NCBI RefSeq assembly: GCF_032854445.1
Contig: NC_088304.1
Span: forward strand, 16,405,850-16,469,849
DNA length: 64,000 bases
Source: Liolophura sinensis
Lineage: Eukaryota > Mollusca > Polyplacophora > Chitonida > Chitonidae
Direction: 5' to 3'
In this document: in pieces, positions 12,426-24,700 of the stretch
How the letters are laid out: every line of letters starts with the position of its first letter
How positions within the stretch are numbered: position 1 is the stretch's first letter
Position numbers and translations under genes: made by a program
The notes under the pieces: model-generated
Told to the model about the DNA's origin: nothing
The model's input: the letters and a program-made list of their open reading frames with translations, nothing else
The model's database searches: none

Positions 12426-14579
12426 CATAGTGGCTGTTGGTAAAGGACGGTCTATTTCATAAATTTCTATGGGGTTTCAAATGTACACTTAAATGTGCAG
12501 CCTCACCTAATGTTTTAGTATAGAGACATGTAGATTTAGATGAGGGTTTTTTTTTTTTCATTGCCGGAAACAAATACTTTGTTGTTTGCATCAGAATATC
12601 CTCAGAGACTGTATGTGCCTTGGGAACCAATGCACGGGTTGATGAGGCTGGGAGTAAGAGATCAAGTCTACCCCATGTTACATCTTTGTATTCATCAGAT
12701 AACTAATGGGGTCAGTCAGTACCATGTCAGGTGGCGAAAGTTGATTGCTGGAGTACAATCTACATGCTGATACTGTAGGCAGAATTGTGACTGGTTACAC
12801 TCTATCTTTTTATCTCATAGGAAAAAAACAAAGCTAAGAGAAAGTGCTGATAATACGGTTTGGTTTGCATTTTGCAAGGTTGTTGCATTTAGAGCGGTGG
12901 GAACTGTCAAGTAATGTGTTGAATCACCTGACTGTAAGTGATATCAGAGATGTACCAGGGACAGGAGCTGACGAAATGTAAGCTGATAAATTTAAAATAG
13001 GTTCGTTGATATGACGAACATGATCACAAATTCCTGTTTTCAGCAACAAAAATTGTTTGTATACACTACGCTCGATCAAATAAGAAAACTATGAATTTTA
13101 TCATCCATTGATGCATTGTCTGGGACTGCAGGGGAAGTGGGGTGGGGGGAGTGAGGTCATATTTTACGAACATACTCATTTATTGAAGTAAATTATTAAG
13201 ATCCTGTTTTTTATGTATTTATGTTTAATAATGTACACAGTGTACACTGGATGTAGGACTTATTGTAAATCTGAAATCTGTCAAGTGGTGAATGTCAATT
13301 TCTTATAAACTAGTTGTGCTGTTAAAATGTTCTGAGTGATACGTGGAATATAAATGGGTCTAGAAAATCAAAGTAGGAGTTTCACACCTAAAAGATATGC
13401 AAGAGAACAGTTATACAATGATAGCTCACGTTTCACAATCCCAACTGTATAGTGGCTTATGATAAAAGTGTTACACAACATCAGACAGGAAATTATACTG
13501 TTTTAATACAAGGCTATAAATTATGAATCAAGAACATCTCTCAATGTAAAACTGGATATGTGAAAAACAAACTGGCCAATATGTAATTCTATTACCCCTC
13601 AAAGTTGAATTCATGGTTAGTTTAAAATCCAAACTTGGTGTGTGAAGAGTAAATGTAACTAAGAACGAGAAAAGATTTTCAACGTACTGTTGCTGAGTAT
13701 GAATGCTGTATTTTGCTGACACAACAAATCAGCCAGCTGTGTCGATTGCACGTGACAGGGACTTCATCACTGTGGGACAAACAGAAGAGGTACACGTAGT
13801 ATTATAGTGAAGAGAAGGAGACAGTCACTCATTTGTGACAGAAATCGTCCCTTGATCTGAAAATATAGTCCCGTTATAAAAGCTTGGGGGGGGGGGGGGG
13901 GTAAAATAAAGAGAATAGTATATGTTTTGGTAGACTGTACACTAATGGAACAGTGTGAAAAGTTTGCTATAGCTGGAATGTAGGCATCATTTATTATGAT
14001 CAATTTTCTGATATTATGTCATTCAGACTTTTGAGCTTCTTGCATAATAAGCAGTCGTAGCCTTGTTGTCAAATTTAGGGGAGTGATATGCTACTAGCCA
14101 TAAAATACAGAATATTTTGTATGCCAATATATTAAAACACCTCTAAACTGCTCACCTCTAATGGTAAGAAAAAGAGTGGTAAACTGCTCGCCAGCTATTT
14201 TCTCACAGCGAGACCTGATAAGACCTTCCCATTCGGTACCGGTAGTTACAGCGTGTGTTATCAGTAAATGTAGTTTTTCGTACATGTAGTTTATTGTGGT
14301 TTTAGACTTGTATATTTTAAATCATGTTTATAGAAAGGTATATATATTGAACTGTATTGTGTCAATGATTTTAAGATGTGTTCTCATATGTTTTTTGCCG
14401 TGCTGTATTTGTTGTTTATGCTATGCTTCTATAAGCTTTATTCTTCCCTGTGTTTGCTTTGTACATGTACATGTGTGAATTGAGTGAATTTTTCACCTTG
14501 ACGAAGGGAGGCCCGAACTTGAATGCAACAGTTTGATGCAGAGTATAGACATCCGCCTGATAGCTTTACCATAAAAACT

Positions 14580-14745
14580 ATAAATTGACCTTGATACAAA
14601 TCTCAGTTTGACCTTCACAAAAATCTCACATTTCGACCATCACAGAAATCTCACAGTTTGACCAGGACACAAATCTAACAGTTTGACCTTGACGCAAATC
14701 TAACAGTTTGACCTTGACACAAATCTAACAGTTTGGTCTTCTAAT
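14580..14745. repeat. Short 25-bp tandem repeat
   Basis: About six degenerate copies of a unit like GACCTTGACACAAATCTAAC plus AGTTT, lying downstream of the TLCD stop codon. Confidence 0.5.
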
Positions 14746-16599
14746 GGAGAATTGCCCCTTACAGAAGTGACTGTATCCTTAACTTTACCGTAAATATGTA
14801 GCTACAAGAATAATAAAATGTGATGTGGCCTGCCTGGTGCTGGTTTTAAAATCAAATAAGATTAAAAGGACTTTCTGCATTGAACAAAGCCATGTTTTAT
14901 CTCTGAAGATTTTGAAGAGACAAGGCATGTCTTTCATGTCTGTGACAGAATCCATAATACAGTATTAGCTTTATGTTGAAAATACTTTAATCTTGTCCAG
15001 ATCACTGAGTCTGCCCGTCCAATGATGTAGATTTTCTCGTCAATACCAAAATGTGTGTTGTAACCAAGGTTTCTACAGAGCCATGGTGCCTTCCTTTATT
15101 GTACGGTAATATCCATGCCTGTATCCACCTTCCTTGATTCATCAAGATGCAGGTGGACACTTTGTACGCTGTTGTATGCAGTGTTTATGTGTTGAACTGT
15201 ACCTCCCGTCTACTTTGTACATTCTGTCAGGGCCGGATGTACATAGCTATGATTTGTTCAATCTCTAAGTCAAGAACGTTATCAAAGTACTGTCCCACCC
15301 ACTCATTTCTATAGATCATATATGTATTACTTGTTTGATCATCAGGTGTCCTCTAGTTTTTCTTTTTTTTATCAAATCTGGGCAAGAAAAAAAAGGTCTT
15401 TTTATCAGTCTTTCGTGTTGTCTCAGCATTGTGAAAGACAATTTTCTGGAGTGCATTAATACTTTAATCTGATAGCTACTTTTATTACACTTAATGAATT
15501 GCCCTGGACACAGTATAATTAGTATTATTAATGCCCCTCTTAGCCCACAGCTTTCCTTAATATTGTTGGTGCAAAGGTAAAATTTGTGGCAAAAATACAA
15601 AAAATGTATTTTGTACTAGACTTTTGACTGAAGTTTGCCATTTGCAAGAAATTGTCAAAGTTATGTGAACTGTATTAACTGGTAAACATTTGATATCAGG
15701 GATGGATACATCATCTCATTGTGTCCGTCAGAAGGACTCTTTTTGAAAAATCAAATGGTCAAACATTTGAAAAAATTATTTACTGAATTCATTGTAGGAC
15801 TATCTCTCCTGGATGTCAGTATAATATACATTTTATAATATGTACAGAAATAGCTTAAAATGGCTGAGAATGCATTTCCCAGCATACACAAAATCTCCAA
15901 ACCCCCAGCTATTTTGGTTGTTTTTACCTCGCTGTAGTGGGTGGAGATTTTTCTAAAATTTCAAACAAGGACTCCTGGACCCAATACTGGACATCAGCAT
16001 TACATTAGTACATGGGTGCTTACGACATATGTATTGTGCTTCAATGTGAAGCAAAGGGATATTTGAACAATGTTCAGAATGGAAATAATCATTATGTTTA
16101 CGTTTTTCAGTTGTTTTACAAAATGAACATTATGTTGTAAACAGATAGCAGGCTGGTGTTCAGCAAGAACTCATACATGCCCAGGGTATGTGTTGGTAAA
16201 TGTCACATTATTTTTGTCTGTATTTCTGCTGTAACATTTAAGAATGATTGATTTTTTTTTTTGGACACAAAGTAGAAATATCAAATTTTTGTTGACACAA
16301 AGTAGAAATATCAAATACATCTAGGGTATAAAAAACTGTAGCTTTTTTGTGGTGGGACTTTTGTTGTATATGTTAACAAAGATATTTATTCCCCATATAC
16401 ATGTACATCTAGTTTACTTACCACCGGTGCATACACTTTTGGTTACAAGGAAACACCTGAATCAAATGATATTGTATTGCAGATAAAGATATACATCCGT
16501 GTACAGTAGTATTCATTTGGTATAATTTCCTTTGAAGCATTTTAATCGGTGTATACCCAGCAGTCACTACTGTAGAGGACGCAGGACTACATGTTTAGT

Positions 16600-16795
16600 A
16601 CCCTAATTCCTCAACCTTTTAGCATATGAAAGAGCAACTTTCAGCGCAATTTATACACATTTTTAATTTTATTTTGGGGGCAAAAGTACATTGGTTGGAT
16701 TGGCCAATTTCAGGGCTTCACAAAAAGTATAATTTTATCAGTCAACACAGAAAGAATATGCACCTTGCAGACATGCGAAAGGGGAGGCCTTTGTA
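16600..16795 (+). mobile_element. MITE-like dispersed repeat (family C)
   Basis: The copy starts CCTCAACCTTTTAGCATATG and ends GCAGACATGCGAAAGGGGAG. The ends are imperfect inverted repeats, and the interior has TACATTGGTTGGATTGGCCA and GGGCTTCACAAAAAGTATAA. Copies at 19.1, 37.6 and 48.4 kb share this interior. Confidence 0.5.
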
Positions 16796-17022
16796 ACTAT
16801 AGTTAGAGCTCGTGTAAAGAATTTTTTAGTTTTAAGACCATATTTATGCAGAAAAGTTTTCTCTAAACATTGGTTCTGGTTAGCCAAAAGTGACCTTTAA
16901 TTTAACCCTTGCTCATTACTCACTCCTTCCCCTCTCCCTGGTATTATATACCGTCTCTGAAATCAAAGAATTTTTGAAAGCGTCTTTAATTTTTTTAATC
17001 AAAAGGATATTTTTCTAAATAA

Positions 17023-17280
17023 AAACAAATTATAGTGGTTATTATTTTTGGATATCTTGGTCTGATGTTCATCAAAGTTCTGCTTTTACCATGTATATAT
17101 ATTTTGTATGTACTGCAAAAGTCAATTTCATACAGGTTGGAATATTTCCTCCCTTATGAAGATGAAAGAAAGTGGTTTAACACTTATCTGTACTTGATGT
17201 TTCAAGTCTCTTATGTCCTGCACTCTTTGCTGTTGATCATTATTTTCTGTGGATTTATTACAGCATTGTTCGTCTATTGA
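17023..17280 (+). other. Hydrophobic open frame, possible exon or chance ORF
   Basis: The frame is open from 17023 to TGA at 17278, with AAATTATAG as a possible acceptor just before 17035. It reads as hydrophobic segments flanking a charged stretch (FLPYEDERKWFNTYLYLMF), suggestive of two or three membrane helices. There is no good start codon; the region is very T-rich, which favours hydrophobic residues by chance. It resembles no family I can name with confidence. Confidence 0.5.
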
Positions 17281-17914
17281 TATTTTTGAAGCGTAAAATT
17301 ATGACATTCACAGGCAAACATCCTACCACACACCAGAAAACTTATTGTTCTAAGTTACATGAATTAAGGGGTTCGTATTGTTTTTTTTTAATTTTATCAC
17401 CAGATCCAAGGTTCAGAAATGTAACAGGCCTCATTGCTTTTGAAAAGGATGGTCATTGTTGAGGTTCATGGTTCATCTTTTTGAACCTCAATACAGTTAT
17501 GGGTACTAGTATTCATAATTCGAAAATATATACATATATATGTTTATGTCAAAATGTGAAACATTCTGTGAGTGTCTTGTAGGTGCAATCGTTAAAGCTA
17601 TTTTGTAGTAAAATCTCACATGAGGCGGACAGATAGTGTGAATAGGTGGTCAAGGTAACCCATCTGTTGTCCTGCAGTCTTCCCGTGACTTTGTTTTGTG
17701 AACTGTATAATGGCTGTTCTGCTGTGTGCTAGCTACTTGTATGTCACAGTTTTGATCTGTTTGTGATGTGTGGACTAACAAAAGTACTGCTTATATTTTA
17801 TTAAACTTTATTTACTTTATTTCCTGTGTTCCTTTGTGTTGAATTATTAAGTTCTCTTAGGACTTCCTCTCTAGCCTCAAGTGAACTGCAATGGTTCTGC
17901 AAGACTTTTTCAAC

Positions 17915-18530
17915 CTTGACCAAAGAGGTTGCAGGCTTGTGTGTAACTCCTGGTTCAGTGGCCAAAGAGGCTGCAGGCTTGTGTGTAACTCCTGCTGGTT
18001 CAGTGGCCAAAGAGGTTGCAGGCTAGTGTGTAACTCCTGCTGGTTCAGTGGCCAAAGAGGTTGCAGGCTTGTGTGTAACTCCTGCTGGTTCAGTGGCCAA
18101 AGAGGCTGCAGGCTTGTGTGCAACTCCTGCTGGTTCAGTGGCCAAAGAGGTTGCAGGCTTGTGTGCAACTCCTGCTGGTTCAGTGGCCAAAGAGGCTGCA
18201 GGCTTGTGTGTAACTCATGCTGGTTCAGTGGCCAAAGAGGTTGCAGGCTTGTGTGTAACTCCTGCTGGTTCAGTGGCCAAAGAGGCTGCAGGCTTGTGAG
18301 CACCTCCTGCTTGTTCAGTGGCCAAAGAGGTTGCAGGCTTGTGTGCACCTCCTGCTGGTTCAGTGACCAAAGAGGCTGCAGGCTTGTGTGCAACTCCTGC
18401 TGGTTCAGTGGCCAAAGAGGTTGCAGGCTTGTGTGCAACTCCTGCTGGTTCAGTGGCCAAAGAGGCTGCAGGCTTGTGTGTAACTCCTGCTGGTTCCGTG
18501 GGCAAAGAGGTTGCAGGCTTGAGTATAACG
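17915..18530. repeat. 45-bp minisatellite with 90-bp alternation
   Basis: About 13 copies of a 45-bp unit containing TGGTTCAGTGGCCAAAGAGG. Most successive units alternate between GAGGTTGCAGG and GAGGCTGCAGG, so the effective period is 90 bp. Because 45 is divisible by three and the unit lacks stops in several frames, long artefactual frames appear on both strands (for example repeats of LQPLWPLNQQELHTS on the minus strand). Confidence 0.5.
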
Positions 18531-18549
18531 GACTACAGTATGAAGAGTA

Positions 18550-19080
18550 AAACCAGAGTAACAAGAACAGTGTGAAAGTTGGCAAATGGTCCGTCATAAC
18601 CATGAATGCAGATCCTGCTTGTTCAGTCCTTGTAAATGTAGAATCACAAATGCTTGTACCTGCTCTGGTCAACAAGTCATATGTAATGAGAAAACTCTTT
18701 AGTATGGCTTAAAAGTTTTGACTTCCAGACAAATAAATATTTAGAGTTTTCTAGAAAATTGCTGAAATCGCAGATGATAAGTGTTCCTTGCAGCAGTGCC
18801 ATAAATAATTCCACTCAAGTAACAGCCATCACACTTATGGGTGGAGAATATTGCCCAGCCCACATAGAAATATCAATGGTACAGAATCAAGAAAAAATAA
18901 TTTGCACAGTTTTATGAAACTTGCTTCTTTGACGACACAAACTAATCAGTTTTGGCACCATTTTCATAATAATTTTATGCCCAAATTCCACTGAATTCCA
19001 ACTCCACTTTGGTGGTTGAAAATTTACAGTAGCTGAGAGTGTCAACGTTTTACTCTTGTGGATTGGTCCCAATGACCACT
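18550..19080. other. No feature seen
   Basis: AT-rich intergenic DNA between two tandem arrays, without credible exon or known repeat. Confidence 0.5.
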
Positions 19081-19084
19081 TTGC

Positions 19085-19235
19085 CCTAGTAAAATGTGAC
19101 CACTGTCATATTTCTCAACCTTTTCACATTTTTTATAAGATGGTTATTAAAGCCTATTCTGAGGTCATTTTTCTATGTAGACTGATAAAATTATGCTTTT
19201 TGTGAAGCCCTGGAATTGACAAAACTAACATAGGT
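19085..19235 (-). mobile_element. MITE-like repeat (family C), reverse copy
   Basis: Reverse complement of family C: TCAACCTTTTCACATTTTTT, then GACTGATAAAATTATGCTTT and TTGTGAAGCCCTGGAATTG. Confidence 0.5.
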
Positions 19236-19439
19236 GGTTTTGGCTCAAAAATAAGACTAAAAATATTCTTTAATAAATTCATACTGAGAGATGCTCTTCC
19301 ATATACAAAAAGTTGAATGAATTAGGTGATCCCAGCTTATTGTCCAGGACACCCCTTATGGAGTGAGTTGTGGACAAGTCGTCAAGTGTGAGCATCAGCG
19401 TCACTTATTCTTTAACAGTAAAGGGATTACCCTGCCCTG

Positions 19440-21030
19440 GCAGTTCTTGAGATCTCTGTATCCTGTACATATCCTGGACAATAAGTATTCTAGACACCTT
19501 AGTATCCTGGGCATCTTAGTATGATGGACACCTCAGTATCCTGGACATGGGCCTTCAATATTTTAGCCGCCTCAATACCCTGGACATCTCATTATCCTGG
19601 AAATGAACACCTGTGAAATGGTTAGGCTACTGGGGCATCACAATGACGCAAGAGCCAGTAACCTGTACATGGTCGTGGGTTTTTTCCCAGTTTCCTCCCA
19701 CCATAATGCTGGCCAACATAGTATAAGTGAAACCTTCTTGAGTTACGGTGTAAAGCACCAATCAAATAAATAAATAAATGAACCTAGACCCCACAGTAGC
19801 CTGAACACATTTATAGCATCCTTGATGCCTCATCATCATGGACGACTCAGCTGCCTGGATAGCTCACCGACCTTGACGCCTCGGCATCATGGACGACTCA
19901 GCTGCCTGGATAGCTCACCGACCTTGACGCCTCGGCATCATGGACAACTCAGAGGCATCATGGACGACTCAGCTGCCTGGATAGCTCACCGACCTTGACG
20001 CCTCGGCATCATGGACGACTCAGCTGCCTGGATAGCTCACCGACCTTGACGCCTCAGCATCATGGACGACTCAGCTGCCTGGATAGCTCACCGACCTTGA
20101 CGCCTCAGCATCATGGACGACTCAGCTGCCTGGATAGCTCACCGACCTTGACGCCTCAGCATCATGGACGACTCAGCTGCCTGGATAGCTCACCGACCTT
20201 GACGCCTCAGCATCATGGACGACTCAGCTGCCTGGATAGCTCACCGACCTTGACGCCTCAGCATCATGGACGACTCAGCTGCCTGGATAGCTCACCGACC
20301 TTGACGCCTCAGCACCTTCATCAGAGGATACAAAGGTAATCATCACCACCATCTTGATTCTCGTCATAGTACAGTGTCCAGTACTTCAGTCCACTGGACA
20401 CCTCAGTATCCTGGCCACCATAGTATACTGGACTCTTCAGTACACTGGCCACCTCAATATCTTGAATACCTTCGTACACTTGACACTTCAGTATCCTAGA
20501 CACCTTCATACACTTGACACTTCAATACACTGGCCACCTCAGTATCCTGGACACCTTCATACACTTGACACCTCAGTATCCTGGCCAACTCAATATTCTG
20601 GACACCTTCGTACACTGGACACTTCATTATACTGTACACCTTAGTACACTGGCCACCTCAATATCCTGGACACCTTCGTACACTTGACACCTCAGTATCC
20701 TGGCCACCTCAGTATCCTAGACACCTTCATACACTTGACACTTCAATACACTGGCCACCTCAATATTCCGGACCCCTTCGTACACTTGACACCTCAGTAT
20801 CCTGGCCACCTCAATATTCTGGCCACCTTAGTACACTGGACACTTCATTATACTGGACACCTTAGTACACTGGCCACCTCAATATCCTGGACACCTTCGT
20901 ACACTTGACACACTTCAGTACACTGGACACCTCAGTATTCTGGCCACCTTAGTGCACTGGACACTTCATTATACTGGACATCTCGGTATCCTGGACACCT
21001 TCGTACACTTGACACCATAATACACTGGCG
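19440..21030. repeat. 17-bp satellite with an embedded 51-bp higher-order array
   Basis: The flanks (19440-19620 and 20380-21030) consist of diverged 17-bp monomers such as TATCCTGGACACCTCAG. The block at 19830-20312 is about nine copies of a 51-bp unit that splits into three 17-mers: CATCATGGACGACTCAG, CTGCCTGGATAGCTCAC and CGACCTTGACGCCTCGG, all variants of the same monomer. One unit near 19935-19952 is reduced to a single extra monomer. A 5'-truncated SINE interrupts the array at 19655-19780. Confidence 0.5.
19655..19780 (+). mobile_element. SINE family A, 5'-truncated copy inside the 17-bp satellite
   Basis: 3' half with TTTCCTCCCACCATAATGCT and AAATAAATAAATAAATG tail, splitting the satellite array. 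Confidence 0.5.
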
Positions 21031-21592
21031 TCCGTACAATGGGTAAATTATTTACAGACAAAATCTAAAATTTCATTGGGTTTCTCCTTTTTTTGAATTC
21101 TGTGGATTCTTAAAAAGCTGTTTTGAGATTCTTTTTTTGTTTTTTGGAGGTATAATCTCCTTAAGAAAAGATGCAAATTTCAGTGGGAAAACAATTTATA
21201 ACATTTATTTGCCTATAAAAATGCCTTTTTTGGATGACAAATACATACAGTATTTCAAATTACCAATCTCACCATGACCTCTTCTCATTCACCAAGCACA
21301 ATACTGATATTATACACCTACCTGAAAAGTTTTATATACACTATACAATTGATTCTGTACATTACACAATATGATATTTTGTCAAAAATGAATTGCTCTC
21401 ATCCAGCTTGCTCACACTTTCACATATCCACTTCATTTAGTCAACAGAGTGATAAACTACAGTAAGAGTTACCCACCATCAAGTATCAACAGACAGCCAC
21501 TTTTCTGTACAAACCCACCAGTTGGAAGGCAAAGATACTCAGGGGGCCAAACCTTTATACTTTGAATATCAATGTTGTCACTCTTTCATTGT

Positions 21593-21598
21593 TTTATT
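21593..21598 (-). terminator. Candidate polyadenylation signal of VPS33A
   Basis: AATAAA on the minus strand lies about 146 bp beyond the VPS33A stop codon. It is the nearest perfect hexamer I saw downstream of the gene. The interval 21040-21743 otherwise looks like AT-rich 3' UTR or intergenic DNA. Confidence 0.5.
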
Positions 21599-21743
21599 CA
21601 ACTTCAGGAAAGTTATTCAATTGACTTCAGTCTTTGATAAAGTCATGAATTTTTAATTTCTCTTTTATATTTTTGGTAGTACCTCGACGTTTCACTAACA
21701 CAAAAAGCACTATGAACTGAAGAGTTTCTATGAGCAAACGTCC

Positions 21744-24700
21744 TCAGAATGGGTTAAGTTTCTTTGGCTCTAGTTTCTCCATGCAAGACTCAATCCAGTT
21801 TGTTCCGTTGATAATTTTGGTTGTCGCCACAATGTAGTCTGTGCCACCTACAAATCAACAAGGAAACAAATTGTCACTGGCAAAATAGGTGTAACAGCTA
21901 CTAATTACTCAATGTTTGTGTTAAAAAACTACTGTGTGTGTATGAAACTTGGTAAAAAATATTATGCAACATAGAAGCTGTGCAAGGCTGTACCATACAT
22001 GTACCTGTGTTCTAACACATAACACAAAGTCAAGGCAATAACTCTTGTACCATACATGTACCTGTGTTCTAACACATAACACAAAGTCAAGGCAATAACT
22101 CTTGTACCATACATGTACCTGTGTTCTAACACATAACACAAAGTCATGGCAATAACTCTTGTACCATACATGTACCTGTGTTCTAACACATAACACAAAG
22201 TCAAGGCAATAACTCTTGTACCATACATGTACCTGTGTTCTAACACATAACACAAAGTCAAGGCAATAACTCTTGTACCATACATGTACCTGTGTTCTAA
22301 CACATAACACAAAGTCATGGCAATAACTCTTGTACCATACATGTACCTGTGTTCTAACACATAACACAAAGTCAAGGCAATCACTCTTACTTCTTATAGT
22401 CAAAGAACTGAAATAATACTGAATCAACACATGTAGAAAGTGTACGCAAACCCTTCTGCCAAGCTCACAATGCTAATACAAATTCCTGTATCCACAATGA
22501 CTTTGCATCGTCCCCCTAGATAACTCATTTCTTCCTAACAGATGCAGACTACTTGAGGGAGAATTAGAAAGAGGAATAAATGTGCAATACCATCATCCTG
22601 CAAACTCAGAAATCTGAAAGCTGCGATCTCTGCAAAAGTGACACCACCCAGAAAGTACACAAGGGTGATCTTCTGTTCAGAGGTGCTGGAATGTGAAGAA
22701 GTGATGGAACTACCTGTAAGAAGAGTAACCAAACAACAAGGGTTAGGAGAAACCTGATGTAGCTCACCAGTTATAGTTCATTGAAAATTACAGCATCTGC
22801 CAGTCTGCTTCAAAAAACCTCCCAAAAGGTCTAACATGTCTAATTTTCCATCTTATAGGCTGATATACCTATGTGACATAGAATATAACTGTGAGCTTTA
22901 TACCTCAACGATCCCTGCATGTTTAATGCACAAGCACGAGTACACAGGAGCGAGTGAGTGAGTGCGTGGGGTTTAATGTCGTTCCTAACAATTTTTCAGT
23001 CCTATGACGACGAAGGAATCCTTACAGTGCATGTAATGTGCCTCCTTGTTGCAGGACTGATTTCCACCGCTCTTTTATCTAGTGCTGCTTCACTGAGATG
23101 CCTTACGGAAGGCAAGTAAGCCGCCCCGCCAGAGCCAATATACTAATAAGGGTCAACCAGCCGCTGCACTATCCCCTTCATGCAGAACACCAAGCGAGGA
23201 TGTTACAGCTTCCTCTTTTAAGGTCTTAGGTGTGACTCAACCCAGGATTGATTCTGGATCTATTGCTCCCGAAGCAGATGCTCATCCAACTATGCTATCG
23301 GGGCCGGTTCGAGAACATAGGAAGTGTAAACTGCATAAACTGACTCGTTTTTAGGCGGGGGAACATTTTCCATGTTTGGAAAAGGACTTTCTGTGTAATT
23401 GCGTAACAAGTAACCGGTTACCCTGATAATCAGCAGTAGAGTGCTTCAGAATTATATTTTATGCAATTATGCATAAAGGTTGACTAAGTCACTCTCACTG
23501 CTGTAAGTCTGTCTCAATCATTGATTTGACTGGTGTTCCCAATAACTGATTTGATTGGTGTTCCCAATCACTGATAATTGATTTGACCGGTCTTCCCAAT
23601 AACTGATTTGATTGGTGTTCCCAATCACTGACTTGAATGATGTTCCCATTCACTGATTTGATTGGTGTTTGATGATGTATGCATTTCAATGTAGTGTCAT
23701 GAGTGGAAATAAAATGATAATATCTCACTAAACACTAGACAGTATTCCTGAAAGTCTTGCAGAGTGCAATCAGGCTTTATGGTTTTATGATTCTGGGGTT
23801 GGTTTCAAGAAGCATACTTAGTGTTAAGTAGCCCTTGGCTAAGTGAACTTTCTATCTCTACAACATATCTTGTCACGGTAGTTAAGTGTTTACTTAGCTA
23901 AGTGAGCCTCATGAAACCTGGCCCAGGTCGTAAAGGAAATGACAGAATCACGTAAACTGACAGAGTATGTGGTGGCTTACGTCTCTTTCTCAGAGCCACT
24001 GGGATCTGCTGAACCTCCTCAATTGTTGGTCCCGGGAGTAAATTCAACACCTCTGTGATGCTCCTCCATCCCGGCCGTGCCAAGAACTGGGCCATTCGCA
24101 CACTCAGGGGAGCAAACCCACTGAACACGTACGAGATGTCATTCGGGTTCTGCAAGAGAGAGATTCAAAGTTTTCTTACACATTCAGCCAGAAGCGACTT
24201 TTTTCTGTTGTGCCCAGTAATGGTAGATCTAACAGTGTGAGATTCATTTAGTCAAATACATCAACACACATCATGGATAATATTTTTGTGCAATAACAGA
24301 ACCCAGATAAATGTACCCCTGGTACGTTGCTTTTAGCTGTGTATTCAGATTAGCTGTGTATTCATATTAGCTGTGTATTCATATTAGCTGTGTATTCATA
24401 TTAGCTGTGTATTCATATTAGCTGTGTATTCATATTAGCTGTGTATCCAGATTAGCTGTGTATTCATATTAGCTGTGTATTCATATTAGCTGTGTATCCA
24501 GATTAGCTGTGTATTCAGATTAGCTATGTATTCAGATTAGCTGTGTACTCAGATTAGCTTTAAGCATTATCTGACTTTGTGCTGATACATGTAAAACTTC
24601 TGCGTCTGTTAGTGTCAGCTGTGGCAGTGGGCTTTCATGGTATGAGTATTGCCCATGTTAGGGCAACCCACTGGACACAATTACAGCAGCCAGAAAAAAA

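Larger units (their letters stand above)
12426..17022. other. Probable long 3' UTR of the TLCD gene, then intergenic DNA
   Basis: No credible exon. The first part is unique sequence consistent with a 3' UTR; an AATAAA at 14812-14817 is one possible end. A run of about 18 G at 13886-13903 and a 25-bp tandem repeat are the only structures seen. Confidence 0.5.

Noticed and set aside
17857..18675. Long minus-strand frame of 272 codons with 15-residue repeats, and matching + strand frames
   Set aside because: Produced by a 45-bp minisatellite whose unit length is a multiple of three; several frames on both strands are open at once.
19995..20908. + strand frames with LSCLDSSPTLTPQHHGR or HLHTLDTS-type repeats
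   Set aside because: Explained by the 17/51-bp satellite.
21921..22430. Minus-strand frames of 140-169 codons with 19-residue repeats
   Set aside because: Artefact of the 57-bp minisatellite within VPS33A intron 15.
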